Assembly: GCA_020091685.1 (NCBI GenBank)
Contig: CM034599.1
Location: 4,868,836 to 4,932,835 of the forward strand
DNA: 64,000 nucleotides
Direction of reading: 5' to 3'
Source: Lutjanus erythropterus
Taxonomy: Eukaryota; Chordata; Actinopteri; Lutjaniformes; Lutjanidae
This document shows positions 14,870 to 29,020 of the stretch, in pieces. The notes beneath the pieces were generated by a model, which was given only the letters and a program-made list of their open reading frames with translations, had not been told where the DNA came from and made no database searches. Both the position numbers and the translations under genes were made by a program. Position 1 is the stretch's first letter, and each line of letters starts with the position of its first letter.

Positions 14870-16078
14870 TAGGGTTGCACAATTAATCACAAAATTATCA
14901 AAAATGCAGTATGGCTAAGCGTAATATCCAAATCACAGAACCACAATCAAATCACAGAGTTTTGAAAAAGGAAACAGCATTTAACAAAGTACTGTAGTCA
15001 ATATGCATACGGGGAAAAAAAAATACTTTGGGCACACAGATTTCTGACCCACTTTTCCGACCAAGCAAGTGATAAAAAAAACATTAACACTGAACTCTGC
15101 TTATGTAATCAGTTGCAATTACTTTTCAAATATGTCAAAAATGGCATGGTTCTTCCTTACAGTAATGTGATGGCGGTCTGGGGCAACACTCAACAAGGAC
15201 AACTTTGTCATGAGGAGTGAGGCGTGTTTGCTTACCTTTTGAGCTATAGATTTGTCACATCTGTTTGGAATAGAAGGTACATGTGAACAGACACCTAAAT
15301 CAGCTACCTGTCTGGTGGGAGACTTAGCAACAGCGTCAAAAGACTCAAAACAACTTTTTGTTGTGGTGCGGGCAGAAACTGCTGCTGCTTCTTTCGGTTA
15401 TTGTAGGTTTTTACTCTGTTGACTGACCGATTCTTTTATTTCCAGGTAATAGAGTGACTACTTTCAATACGGACATGATCATCTTTATGCCTCTCCCCTT
15501 ACACAACTGTCCTACTGACACACAGAGGGCAGCTTTCAGTGGGCGCACCAATACTGCTTATCAGGCATGCAGTGTATCTGTACAAAATACAGACAATCCA
15601 CACTGACGAACTGTGTGTACCACATGCATTACACGTTACACATGATGGTGTTTCTGCCGTAAGGTAGTCAGTCGCACCTTTACATTCTCCTCTACACAAT
15701 ACACTGGAGTGGAGTGCTCGTGTATAAACTGATGCAGTGGTGAAAAACCCTTGGTTATTTGAACAACTGCTGATTATCCTGCCAAATGTACAACTGCATA
15801 ATGTATACAGAACAGATTGGGACTTGAGACATCACTCAGAGGAACATGAATTTGGCTTCTTGGGACTTCCAGTGTGCTAAACAGCTTGGATGGAGATGCT
15901 TCAGCCTACAAAACTTATTCTCCAGATGTATGGGAATATACTTGTTTGGTACAGACCGCAGCAAAAATACCATCATTTATTTACTTGTTTTTCAGAAAAA
16001 TGAAAATGAAATGCAAAATCATGACTAATATTGCAATTACAATATCTGTCAAAATGATATAATAATCATTCAGCCCTA
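14870..16078. mobile_element. hAT-like element, GGGTTGCACAATTAATC ends
   Basis: The left end TAGGGTTGCACAATTAATCA and right end TAATCATTCAGCCCTA form a terminal inverted repeat. The right interior AATTACAATATCTGTCAAAA is typical of the fish elements with these ends. 1.2 kb, probably enlarged by a later insertion. No coding capacity seen. Confidence 0.65.
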
Positions 16079-16079
16079 T

Positions 16080-16588
16080 TTAGGACTGCAACTAATGATA
16101 ATCGTCATAGTCTATAAATCTGTTGATTCTTTTTTTTTTTTTTCGATTAATTGATTAGTTGTTTGGGAAACACTGAGTGACATTTTCTACCATTTTCTGA
16201 CATTTTATAGACCAAACACAGAGATGAGATCCTCAAATGTCTTGTTTTGCCCACATTGCAAATATATTTACTGTCATATAGGACTAAAGAAGACAGAAAA
16301 TATTCACATCTAAGAAGCTGGAATAAGAGATTTTTGACTCTTTTTTTTTTAATGACTCAAGTGATTACCAAAATGGTAGGTGACAATACATGACAAATAG
16401 TACAAAATAAAGTCCACAAATCACAAAATAGGTTAAATTCCTACATAGTGGACAACCGGATCACAAATTTTTTTTTTAAAACTGACTTCTTTTTTCTAAA
16501 AAATAATTCAAACTGATTAATTGATTCTCAGAATACTTGGTAATTAATTTCATAATTGATTAAAAATCGATTCATCATCACAGCTCTA
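16080..16588 (+). mobile_element. MITE, AATCGATTA family, long copy
   Basis: From AGGACTGCAACTAATGATAAT to ATTCATCATCACAGCTCTAG, with the same GAAAATATTCACATCTAAGA core as the 5.5-kb copy and extra AT-rich insertions. It directly abuts the right end of the 14,870-16,078 element. Confidence 0.8.
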
Positions 16589-19158
16589 GCCCTAGGGCAC
16601 CGTAGGAAATTATGCACAGTTTATTTTGTATTTTTCATTATATACTAGAGAAACTTTAGTTCCATTCAGGGACAGAAATTTTGCATGGTGGAAACTTAGC
16701 TTATTAGTTATTAAGCTAAAGTAAGATTTAATTATTCCGTGCTCTTTCTGAAAATACAAAGACTAGCACCATCATGAGGATTAAGCTCACCTCCATCTCA
16801 TATTTCTTTTCATGATTCAATTAAGCAAATTTGGGATAAAAAGCCTTTAAAATATGATATGGGGGGGTCATGGAACTGGGAGAAAGTTGAATTTGGCATA
16901 CATCTTAAATTGAATGATTGTCGAGTGTTTGACAAGCTAATTGTTGGCCACTGCAAGTGGTCAATTAGAGCCAATCCCCACCGGTTGTCTAATGGAACCA
17001 TATGCTGTCTTGGCTGGAGTGAGTGCTCTTTCCTAAAAGGGAAGCAGTGAAAAAAAAGGGGGGATGGGGGGTTGCAATAACTGACTTATGACACCATTGC
17101 CAGTTCATCAGCGATTTAATGGGCAGAGGAAGGAGAGATAATCCATTATGAGCAGCATTTCTAGTATGTCATAGCTATATTGAATTTGGGCTAAGATGTG
17201 AAAATGTGCCTCCTCAACAATAATTTAGAATTACATAACTGGATGAGACAGACTAAGTATGTGGCAAAGGGCCAGAACACATAATGAAAATGGTGACTTG
17301 TTAGTCAGCGTCCTTATATTCCCATCATCAGTGCTGACTTCTGGGTATCCATCAAGGGGTTGAGTACCCAATACTCTCTCTCCCAGCCTCTCTGCATCAT
17401 GATAAGTGTTTACTGATATCTCTCTTAGGGAATGCTGCTCTTTATGCTGGTTATTAAGCTCAGTCTTGTCTGCGACAGGTGAGGGTGTCAGTAAATTAAA
17501 CCTCCAGCAGCAAGAGATGCAGCTGTGTCAAAAAAAAGGAGAAAAGTAGAGCAAAAATTCACTTTCTGCAACTGGCAATTGTATGGGTGTTTGGTTGGCT
17601 GCAATCTGTCTCAGAGACATGTTTAGTAACACAGACATGCTGCTTAGCAACATCAGGGAAATACCAACCCAGGAAAGAAACACAATACAACAGTTAAAAT
17701 ACAAACTAATGTCTCAAAACGTCACTTATAAAATGTCAAAATGCAAACAACTGTTAAACTTAGTTATATCTACACGTTTGGAATTTCTCCTAGCCTTACA
17801 AACCATGCAAAATTTAATTATCTCAAGTTTCTCTACAATATTTTAGTCTGGAAAACATCCACTGACAATGGACTGGGCTGAGCAGCTGGAAGCCAGACCA
17901 GTGAGCAAACCAGGAGAAGATGAGAACAAGCAGAGCTGTATTTGGAGTTTTTACCGACGCGCCGCCTCTCAACAACTGAGCCTTGAGAGGAATTACTTAA
18001 GCGTTGTGGATATAAAATGAAGCGTGACAGCATGGCCTATTTCTCACCTGAAATGTAAACTGATTTTGGACTTTTTAGGGGAAATGTGTCCTTTTCCAAA
18101 CAGCCATCACATCTTTCCAAGGCGGCAAAAGGTCAGCATCTAAGGTCAGGTGCAGTACAATTTCATGACATCGCTAAGGAGAGTGCTTCTCAATCATCTG
18201 TTCATTGGATGAAGGTAGATCCAATCCTCTACAGAGTAATTTTTATTGATGACACCCCTAACCCACATAAATGCTACTGAGCTTTCCATTGTTAATACAG
18301 AAAGAGCAGTGAAACAACTATCCTGCTGCTCTCAGCTCTGTTAATTTTCAGCAGAACAGTACATTGTTTTATGAAACAGTGGTTTATAAGACGTGTTGTT
18401 TTATCACCACAATAGTGTGACTAGCCCAGACATAACAATCGCTGCATTCTTGAGGTCAGTCTGGGTCTGCACAAAGATTCACAGTCACACTATCCTTCAG
18501 CTCTACAAACAGCAGGAAATGTTCAATATCATACGTTACTGTGGCAAAAACCAACCACTCTGAAAACAACAAATCAAGGCTAGTTCTGTCCCAATATGCC
18601 CAGGATAATGGAATATGACCTCGTCGATCAGTACTGTGCGTTATCATTATAACTGACAGTTTTTACAAAAGTTGAAAATAGCTACTACGATGAACCTGAT
18701 GACGTTAGAGCCCCCTCTAGACAAAAGCAGATGCATTTATCTAAAGAAAAATCTCCTGTTTCTTTTTAACAGGCTAACGTAACTTTGTATGGGAGAAGTT
18801 AAACATAGGCTCTGCCAGTCTGCATGCCATAAATCAAGTAGAATCCAAAACTGAACCCAGTGACATGCATTAATAACAATATACAAATAACCAAAGTGGC
18901 AGGCCTCAGAGCGCATCTTAGTTGTCCACAGGGGCATCAGCGTTACCAATTAGATTAAAATTAAAAATGATTATTTTTTGGTCATTTATACCCAAATGTG
19001 CAAAAATAATTCACATAAACAAGAAAGGTCAAATCTAAATGCATAGTTTCAAGTTATGTTTGAATATCACCAAACCAAATGCAACACAGGATTACGTAGT
19101 GACAAACGTGGTTTGCTACTGTCGGCTAGCTAACATTCCCTCGATGCAGTGACACAAA

Positions 19159-19385
19159 ATGGATCAGTTTTTGAGATGAAAAAATTATGTGAGAGACAAC
19201 CCTGCACCAGTAAAAGCTCCAAAGCATTTGGTGAGGGAATATGACCCTGAATACATTAAATATGGATTCATAATTGCAGACAGTGATGCTGAGCTGAAGA
19301 GACAGTGTGCTGAATGAGGGGAAACCATGTGACAGCCCAGATTATTTATATCTTAAATTCCAAAAGGTTGAGAAGCCCTGATATA
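19159..19385 (+). pseudogene. Decayed hAT transposase N-terminus and 3' end
   Basis: The frame from 19,159 reads MDQFLR, then a TGA, then VREYDPEYIKYGFIIAD.. ending KRQCAE before another TGA. KYDPEYLKYGF-type motifs open many ZBED/Charlie-like hAT transposases (family knowledge). The stops, the loss of everything downstream and the hAT-like AAAAGGTTGAGAAGCCCTG end at 19,362-19,382 show a dead, internally deleted copy in the coro1c intron. Confidence 0.6.
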
Positions 19386-22300
19386 GGCACCTCAGTGTTA
19401 GCCTAATTTGGGGCCAGTTCATGACCAGTTAAAAACTCAGTGAATGTTTAAGTAAATACTTTTTAACACCAACGATGCTCAATTAATGCTCACCAGATTT
19501 GCATGTTGTCTGTGCTTCTGTACATTAAAAAGTTCTTTTGGATAAATGAGATGGCAGACACTGGACATGAAACTTTTATGGACAGAGGGTTGGGATATAT
19601 CAGTGTACATGCTGTAGGTCAGAGCAGACTGGGTGGGGTTGCAGCTTTATTTTACAACACTGGGTCCTGGTGAGTAAGTCTTGTGTGGTAGTGGCATATC
19701 CTTTTCAGGAAGTTATCACCATTTCTTAGTCACTGTATGCTTGCTGTGGTTTTTCCCACTGATACATGTGGTAAGACAGAAAAGAAACAGCTGGGTTTTA
19801 GGGTTAATTTCTGCAGGGCAACCATTTATTTTCACAAAATTGGTGAATTCCCAATATGTCACTCACTACATTTATGCAGGAGCATTGCAACTGCACATAA
19901 ATCAATTATTGTGCTGTTAAAGTCCAGAACTAGGACTTAAAAATAATCCAGGTTTGTGTTGAGCCTGAAGTTATCAGCATTTCAGCTAGAGTCTGATTTA
20001 ACACTCACCAGACCTTAGAGCTACAGCATGACAGGACTTGTATGGAGCCTCCCAGGCAGAATTTCAAACAAATCTCACCTGCTTCATTGGGAAAGACAGA
20101 TCCTAACCCCGCCATGGCAAAATGCCAAACCAAAAACTCCCTTATCCAGCAGGACTCTTATGTAAGAACATCATTATCCCCCACCTGCACCTGATGAGCT
20201 GAGCCTGAAACAAGTAAGCCTATACAGAGACCAGCAGCAGTGGAAAAATGAGGGTGAATGCTTGTGTGTCCTGCTCATAGTGATGACGCACCAATTTCTT
20301 GTTATGAATGTAGACAATTTAGTTGCCAGTAATGCATACAAGTGCTCAAAACTTTCATATATGATGGGCCCACTGACGAGCATAGCTGTCCTGACATCAG
20401 GGACAGGTACAAAGAACCAGTACCGGTTCCTGACTAGTCAGTGTGAAAATATCAATTACCTCCTGGGCAAGTGATACTGCTTTTGGTTTTATGTAACATT
20501 ACATGAACAGCTGGCAGGGTAAAACATTCAATGAGTGGACTAATTTGACTAAATCTGATGAAAATGCAGCTAAATTCAATAAATAATTAAAATAAACAAT
20601 TTGTTACTTTGTTGTTACTTTCACAAAAAGTAATAATAAAATAACTGTTCATGACATGTCTGTTTTTGCACCAAATAAGAGTATCGATAAGTGTCAGGTC
20701 AATATCGATATCAGGCTGGGAAATCAATTCTTTAAAATGTGAACACCTACCACCAATGACAGATAAATGTTCAGATTCACCATTCATTATTTTGTGTCTG
20801 AAAGTTACCAGTCACTTTATTATTTTATGAGCATTTGCCTGGTAGCTGGTACTAATGTATCATTCTGATTTGCATCAATAAAATCCTAACAATACTCATC
20901 CCAACCTGACTCCAATGACGTCTTCGATTTTAATGAAGCAAAGTGGCAGCACAAGTGATTTGACTGTGTACTCAAAATCAAAGTGGTAAATATGTCATGT
21001 CACTTCTGCTGAAAAAAAGATTTGTACCTACACAGTTTTGAGGCAACTTAGCAAACATTACATTTCCAATTTCAGTTTGAAACCTGGTGCCATAATACTA
21101 TCCTAAATTTACTGAATCAGGTAAAGATCTGTGGTAGCAGGCAGGATTTAAAGAGCAGCACAGAGCAACCAGGGAGGCAGGGTTATTCTGCTAAAAACTA
21201 GCAAAAGCCTTATTCAAACAACCAAGTTCCTGTTAGACCTCTGTGTCTACTACAGAAAAGGAGGATATCTATAAATATCAACCAATAGAACTAAAAACCA
21301 AATTCATAAAACAGAAAGACCTCCACTGCAGAAGACAAATTAAAGGCAACGCTGTAGCCTGTTCAATCAATTAATAAATATTCAGTTTTTTGACCCATCC
21401 CCTCTCCCAAACATTACGACGTCATAATGATTATGGCTGACATTTGCGTGTCAGAGTGTCAGCAGGGGCTGTGCTGCTGAGGCAGTAAAAGCCTGCTCCC
21501 AGTCTGACAGCCTCAGACACACACCTTGGGGAAATGCCATGCTACTCAGTGACACTCTCCTGAGATTTACAGCTCACTGATCCAGTCCTAATTCAGGCAA
21601 AAAAGAGACCTCTAGTATCTATTGGGCAAATCAGATGAAAGGAGAGCCATGTACCTTATTGCCTCCTGAGCCAGCAAATCTGACCCTGATGTGCAGAGAC
21701 AGAAGGAGGACCCCACAGCCTGAGGAGATGACAAACAGGAAATGGGACCAGTGACACAGTTTTTAGCATCCTTCTCTGCATTCTTCAACTCCGTCTACAT
21801 CTGACAATACTATTGAGCAAATGTGGGTCTCTTGATAAATTAAGTGCTACACTTCACTTTTATTATTTATTTTAACCATACGTTAAGACTACAAATCATG
21901 TGTTTGAAAAGGAAGGTGCAACTGAAAGACACAGTCAAGCTCACTGTTAGGCCACGGAGGGTTTCCCTCTCATCTCTACCTCACAGGACAGACTGCTGCC
22001 TTCCATTAAACCAGGGGGAAATTGTTTCGCTCTGACATAAGACTGCAAAACAGCTACAGAGAGGAAACAAGTAAAAAAAGGAAAGCTCATGTTTGGTCTG
22101 CACGCCAGAATGTCATTCCTATACACATTTATGATTACTGAAAGAAGCACCTCCTCTGTCACTTGATCAAATGCATCTCAGTAACTGAGCACTAAGATCT
22201 ATGAAGCTCTTGCAGGTGATCATCATCCAGCAAAATCTAAGCTTCCCCTTTTACTTTGTGCTTCTGAGTCATCAGAGGTCTATACAACTGAGACATCCAC

Positions 22301-24639
22301 TAGGGCTGAACCTGACCTAGAATTTGTCAGTTTAATCAGATTTGGCTGCTCAATATGAAGGTTTGTCGATTCTTTCCTTTTTTCCTTTCAGCACAATACT
22401 AAACTCGTTCTACCAGAGCATCTCTCCTGGGCTGGTGACAGCGCGTCAGCCACTGCAGCACATCACTTGCAATCCATTTGTATCACCCTGTTCTGCTTCC
22501 ATCACAGATAGTTTTGTAGTTTGTGTTGATCTTGAGACTCAGTTTGTAATGTTTACAGCTTGCACAGCTCCGTGTACAATGATGCAGCTAAAAAAAAAAC
22601 CAAGCCAAAACTTGTGTACCGCCCACATACTACATCGGTTAACCACAAGTGCATGTGTTGCATGGATTTTTTTTAATAAATGCATGAGCTAATATTAAAA
22701 TACATTTATGATTCTGTTCATTTATAATTCCTCAATGAAATATTATCCATTTTGCATTTTTGTAAGCTTGTGTTTTATCCTGTTATTGCAATGCATGCTG
22801 ACTGATAAAGGAAAAACAAAAAAAACACAAACAACTGCTTGATTTGAGGAATCTGCAACCTGGGGGGGGTCTCTGACTGATGATTAAAATCTTCAAGCCC
22901 TAAAAGTGGCCGCGCAGGCCTACAAATTTTGGATAATCTTACATTAACATGTAAGATTGTGACACATCCTCTGTGACAGGAGACTTGAAATGCTGCCTAT
23001 TCCTGCCACATTCAGTTATGTTCACACTTTCCAAATAACACATGGGGATGCCCCCATTATGCCAACAGCAATTTGTACTCTAACTGGTTTCCCATCATCA
23101 GGGCAATAGACAGGGCATTAATATCATTACATATAATTACCCAACCCTGAAAATAAAGACAGCAGTAGGAAAGAATTTGTGTTTACAGAGATGACAGAAG
23201 ACAAAACTTGGGCTTCGGTTCCAAGAGAAATGTCTGGACAAGAATGAGATTTACTAAACTGCTTACTCACAACACTTAGACAATAAGATTCCTGCTACGG
23301 CAGATAGCCAGCCGTACCAGGATTAAAACTCGCTGTCTATTACGGCACTGTGAAACCCAAAGATAATGGCTAATCCATGCTAAGCAAAACAAGAGTGAAC
23401 AATGTCTGTCAATAAAAACTGTGAAGACAGTCTATACCTTTTCAACACCTTGTTGCTAGGGTGCAAATCTGTCCCTGGAGCTCAGTGTTTCATAGTGCGC
23501 TTGGTGAGTGAGATGTGACATAACATGAAAATCCCAGCCACAAATCGGGATGAGCTGATGTGGGAGTGGGAGGGGCAGCAGAATTAGAGCAGAATTTTGA
23601 CAAAGCCAAAACAGTCTCTACAGTTGTTAACAGAAAATACTGTGTACTACTGAATACTATATGTGCACGAAAATATTGCCATCACCAATTCTTTAGCTTT
23701 CATCATTTAACATGCCCACTGTAAATATTTCTGGTTCTTCCTGACATTGTTGTCCTGAGGAGGTATTGACAGAAAACAGACCTGTTTCTCCCAACAGGTT
23801 GAGCTTGATTTAGAAAGAAAAATCCACCAGTCCTTCCACAGATGGTTATAAGCTAAAAGCAGACTCAACATCACATCCAACCAGAAATGAAGTGAAAAAG
23901 AACTTTGAAGCTCAAAGAACAAAGATTGGTATTGCAAATTGTACTGATCTTCAAAATTGCTTATCACCACTCACCAGACTGTTTCAACACTAGATGAATA
24001 CACAAACATAGTGCCTGCCGCATGTGCAATAACACTTACAGTAAAACCACAATAAGCATCTTTTGACTGCAAAGCAGACGTGTATCCCTGTGTCCGTCTG
24101 TCCTGCTGTCGCCTTTGTCAAGTTCAACCCAAGGTACAACCCAATATTTGTCTCATCTTGAGCCATTCATCTTGAAAATGGTGTGTAGTCTAAAGCTGAG
24201 ATCACTGGCGTGCATAAAGCCCTCTGTGGATACATGCAATCAGTAAATAAAACAAGGCTCCAACCATGTTTCTCAACAGGTCTTATCTGCTAAATGTTTA
24301 TTTTTGCAATTCCTTTGTTTGTTGGTTCATTTCATCAGTGTTGCTGTTAGCGTCATCTTGGGAGCCACAGTCCAGGTCACTGGTGCTCAGGCATGTAAGG
24401 CAAGATGCATCCCTCCAACAAATGGTAGGCTAATGTGCCTAAAATACAGGGGAATCCAGCATGTGATGAATGTATACACAAAAATTAGCCTATTAGAAAT
24501 TAGTTTGAATCCAAATTTGAAATACTGTCATTTACAGATTTACATACTTTCATGATACTGGTTGTGCTCAGATATTTATTTCAAGAATTACACAATTAAT
24601 TCCAAATACTAATCATAAAAAAAAAATCCATGTCAGTTG

Positions 24640-25060
24640 TCCCACCAAACAGGTGCAACAAAACTTCTCTCGCTTTCCCTTAATCTGCCTCTTTGAGTCT
24701 GAGCCGACAACGGGAAACTGAAGCTGCTCCAAACTCCTTTAACAAAATCAATAATTTCACCTTGCAGAGCACTGGAGTTGCTGGTCCACCGTTGCGTCAA
24801 TCTGCAGCAAGTAACTAATGTGTAAAAACACCAAAATTACACAATAACCCCAACAAACTAACCAATCAAGACAGCGGTCATCCTACAGCTGTAGGACTAC
24901 TGTAAATACATGGCAACTGATAGAGCTTTTAAGGCTGTAAAATGTGTTTTGCTGCTGCCCCCATCCACAGCATTACATTGTTTAGTTTCCATGATGGTCC
25001 TCCCGAGGGAGATGTCAGTCAAAACATGATCTGCTACACCTACACAGTCTTGAGAAATAA
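24640..25060. mobile_element. Foldback element, copy D (diverged)
   Basis: Shares the TTGCTGCTGCCCCCATCCACAG and TTAGTTTCCATGATGG motifs and the CAATCTGCAGCAAG stretch with the right half of copy A. The terminal repeats are no longer clear. Confidence 0.5.
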
Positions 25061-25267
25061 TCTAAACTGCCAAAAGGAGCTTTTTCTGGAACAAGGATCC
25101 TTAATTAATGTATATGTTCACTCAGATTTTTGCAGATACTTAATAAGACACTCAACTTTGATATCATATATGCATTTTTGCTATTTCAAGCCAAATTTCC
25201 AAAGGCTTTTACTGGTCATAGTTTTTTCTTTCCCACACTCTGCTATCCATGCCACCCCTTACCACCA

Positions 25268-25270
<3 letters not shown>

Positions 25271-25325
<55 letters not shown>
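25271..25325. repeat. (CA)n microsatellite
   Basis: 55 bases of uninterrupted CA dinucleotide; likely highly polymorphic. Z-DNA prone. Confidence 0.97.
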
Positions 25326-25326
<1 letters not shown>

Positions 25327-28300
25327 AGTGATGTCGCCTCAGTGCTCCCCATACACTGGCTGCCTTTTTGCCTTTTGTCACCAAGACCGCATGAGACGCC
25401 ACCTAAATCCCCTTCCTGTAACCAAGGCCACGGACCACCATTGTAATCAGATTCCAGCTACATTCCAGTGCTTTTTGCAACAATGAGATAAGGTGCTGTT
25501 TTTTCACCTCTCCCCAACCCCAAGTGACCGTGCAGCTTTTGCTCTGCTCAATTTAAATACTACTGGAACACAATACCTTACGCACCAGTGTTTCAAGGAA
25601 TGCTATTGTATTCTTTTATACTTTGCAGAGGAAATGGAATTTGCAGACACAAGAGCAATGTGGCTGCAAGGTCCCTTTCAGTGCTGGCTGATACATAGAC
25701 AGAACAATTACAACAATCAACCAAAGTCCTCAAATCAGGTAAAGATTATGTACATGTATGCATGTATTAATAAACACTGTGTGTCAGACTTTTACAGATT
25801 AACTACAGATTTCAAGAACAGAAGTCAAATGTTGAGGTTTTGCCAACTTCCTCATTCCAAAACAGGACAAATGGCCTCCATAGATTCAGACACAGGAACC
25901 ATTAATGTGTCAGAAAATGTCTGTATGTTTAGTGTGACGTTGAGCATGCCTCAAACTGTACTCCAGCAAAAACCTCCTTCCCAACTCTCTCTCAGTTTCC
26001 GTGCTGTGAGACTTAAAAGACTAACTCCTAAACTTCTTATCCTACTTAAAAGTCAAGATTTAAACAGGACCACTCTAAAATCCTACAAAATTACTCACAA
26101 CAGGACAAGCTCCAGTTTTTATTAGTGCTTATTTATAGGGTTACTTTTGTGTGTATGGCAACACAACTTGAACATCACTCCTGCTTAAGTTTTCACTGGT
26201 ACCTTTCCTAACAGGTGATCAACACAGCAGACAACAGAACAAGAGGACAAAAGCAAAAATCCCTTCCTATTGTTCATATTTTCCCAAATCAACCCCAAAA
26301 TATAACAGCCTGAGAGTACAAAGCATGTCCCTTCCTCTTCCTGATCAGCTTGTTCCCCCTCCCCCAGTGAGCAATGCACAAACCACTGCTCCATTTCAAC
26401 AGATGTTGTCAGCTGTGGTGGGAAAGACCAGTGGAAGAAGTAGTATCAGTCTGTGTGCATCTGCTGGGATTGCTGAGCAAGAAAACAGAAGAGAAGGCAT
26501 CTGACCATCATCTGTGATTGAGATTCCAAACAAAACAAACTTATTTCTGAAAACTCAAGAGCATAGAAAAATCATTAAGTTTACCCTACATGTAAAACAA
26601 GCATGCAGACGTCTAACAAGCTGAGATAAACAATTTAATTCTGGCTTATTAAACAAAGAACATCCACTGTCACTGGGCTGTGTGTCTACTGTGTAAGCAA
26701 TTAGCGGCACAGATTTAGGCATGTGATCCTCTTCATCACCGGCCTGGTCCAAATAAGCAAACACACTAAGCAGGTGGTTAGTTAATGAGATGTTTTCTCC
26801 CACCTGTCTTTAGAAAAAACTACCGGACGTCCTGAAGCGCATCAAACCTGTGCTGTAAATCTAAAATCAGTTGAATTTTCGACTTGTGGCATGTCATTCT
26901 GAGAGTTTCTGGTAGAAAATGTGGGCTGAGATAACATCTTGCACAGACAGGACTGGACACAAACTGAGGTATGTCAGACATGTTCGAAGAATGCAAACTT
27001 TGAGTCCAACTGAGATGTGGAGGCCAAACTGTTGACCAAATAGTCAGCTTCTTTTACAGGATGCTGATTATTTCTGCAGATTGATATGAGAACTCACTGG
27101 AACAGGAGATATATCAAAATACTACTAAGCTATGTTTTATCTAATATCAGGGTGGGCAATCTGACAATTTTAGATTGTGATCCAAGGCTTCCGCAATCTA
27201 CTTTTCAGGCGTCATAGAGATTGTGGGATTTAATGTCCTCTTACCTCTGTGTCTAAACTTCACATGACTTCATTGACTAGCGAATCCGTGCTACATGAAC
27301 AAACCAGATGGCTACGCTGATTGGACAAATCATTTCACATGGCTCCTCCTTAGGTGACAAATTGTTAACACTGAAATTGAGTTTTGAGTACTTAGCTTCT
27401 GTTACAACTTAAAGTTAAACTCAGGTTTTAATCACCAGTTTGAAACCTGTGTAGTATCTCTAATGCAATATTGTGTTTTAATAATCCAAATCGATAAATT
27501 CATAGGCTTTTTTAAGTCTGGCTGTAGTATACAGAGCATTTCAAAATTGAGATAAGTTTAGATCATGAATCATGACTGCAATAAAAGATCAGGATACAGC
27601 CTATTTTTTGGCCAGACAGCACGCCCTTAATCTAATGTACAGATTCCTTACAAAACAAAGCCTAACTTCTTAACATTTTGTGTGGGATAATGAGCAGTGA
27701 TAGCTGGAATTCCATCAACATTGATGAAATAAAAAGATATGTTGATAGTGTATATAAATTGTAATTATCTTACAGAAACCAATTCAAAATGTTAAAAAAT
27801 GTACTTGAGGCTTCACCACAGCCCACACCAGCACGCCTTGCTGCAGCTGATAGGGACCAACACTCCCTCACATCTCATGCTTAGTTTCCCTCTACTTCCT
27901 GACCCACTTCCTCCCTCTGCCCAGCTATAGGAAGGCAGACTGAGGCTACGCACTTCTGAAGACCTTGTACTGCAGCACAACCAGCAGAGGTTGATGCGTC
28001 TGAAATGGTTAACAAGCCCAAACACAGCTGTAATACTGCTGACTGTTGACCCTGGGGTCGCTCTGTCAGCCTTCACCTGCTCTGCATCTTACATCGGGTC
28101 TCAGCTTGGCGAGGGAAACTCCTGCAACTCAAAAGCTGATTATTACACACGGAAGCTGAGTAGTTCAAGACACGGGCTAAATATGCAAATCTTGCTGCCC
28201 TTTTGACATACTAACCATGGTCATTACAAATCAAACTGCCCTATTGTCATGAACAAGCAAATGAGCCAGTGGTGTTACTGACAGAGGGGTCACACAAAGG

Positions 28301-28503
28301 ACTACTTGGGTCAAAACCCAGCCACTAAGACTGGAGAGGCTATTTATGACTGCCAAGTGAGGAGGGAAGCACCCTAAAACCTTCAGTTTTGGATCGATTT
28401 CAATATACTGCATTCCCAGAATGGCACTGGTATTTAAGGATCACATTACTTGCAGAACCAAGTCAAATTTTAAGAGTGAGGCTAATTCATAAAACTTGTG
28501 ACC

Positions 28504-29020
28504 AGGGCTGAAATAATTAGTCAATTAATTGATTTCATGAGGGAACAGAAAATGAATGAATTGAATGTTTCTCATTTTATCAACCAAAACTGCCAAATAC
28601 TCAGTGGTTCCAGTTACTCAAATGTGATGATTTGCTGATTTTATCTGTTTTGTATCACTATTGATAGGGATGCAGAATAAATATATGAGCTGGTGGGAAT
28701 TTATGTTATGTATTATTTTGATAATGAAAATATATGATAAATATTGATGCTAATATCCAGTTTGACAGATTATGACAAAGCAATTTGTTATAAAAGTGAT
28801 GTTGGTTGCATTTGATTAGATCGGACATATGGAGTACTAAATCATCCATCTTTGCACACACAATTTTTCGTTATCTTGTCACTATCAGCCATGAAGCAGG
28901 ACATTATCATTGTCATATCAGCTGGGAAAAAAATGTGCATCCCTAATTACTTATTAAATATATCTAAAAGATTTTTTTTTTTTAAAGGCGACTTATAATG
29001 AATAAAATTCAGTCACAGCC
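28504..29020. mobile_element. Decayed MITE with a second element nested inside
   Basis: Outer ends AGGGCTGAAATAATTAGTC and TCACAGCCCTA. Inside, TAGGGATGCAGAATAAAT (28,672) to AAATGTGCATCCCTA (28,946) is a second inverted-repeat element. A relative of the inner one lies at about 2,505-2,930 (shared TATCAGCTG and TGACAGATTG motifs). Confidence 0.6.

Noticed and set aside
24942-25331. Frames ending in His-Thr repeats
   Set aside because: They simply translate the CA microsatellite at 25,271-25,325.
25493-26125. 210-codon open frame on the + strand in the coro1c intron
   Set aside because: Starts at GTG, not ATG, has no splice or promoter context, no recognisable domain and repeat-like surroundings. 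Best explained as a chance frame.
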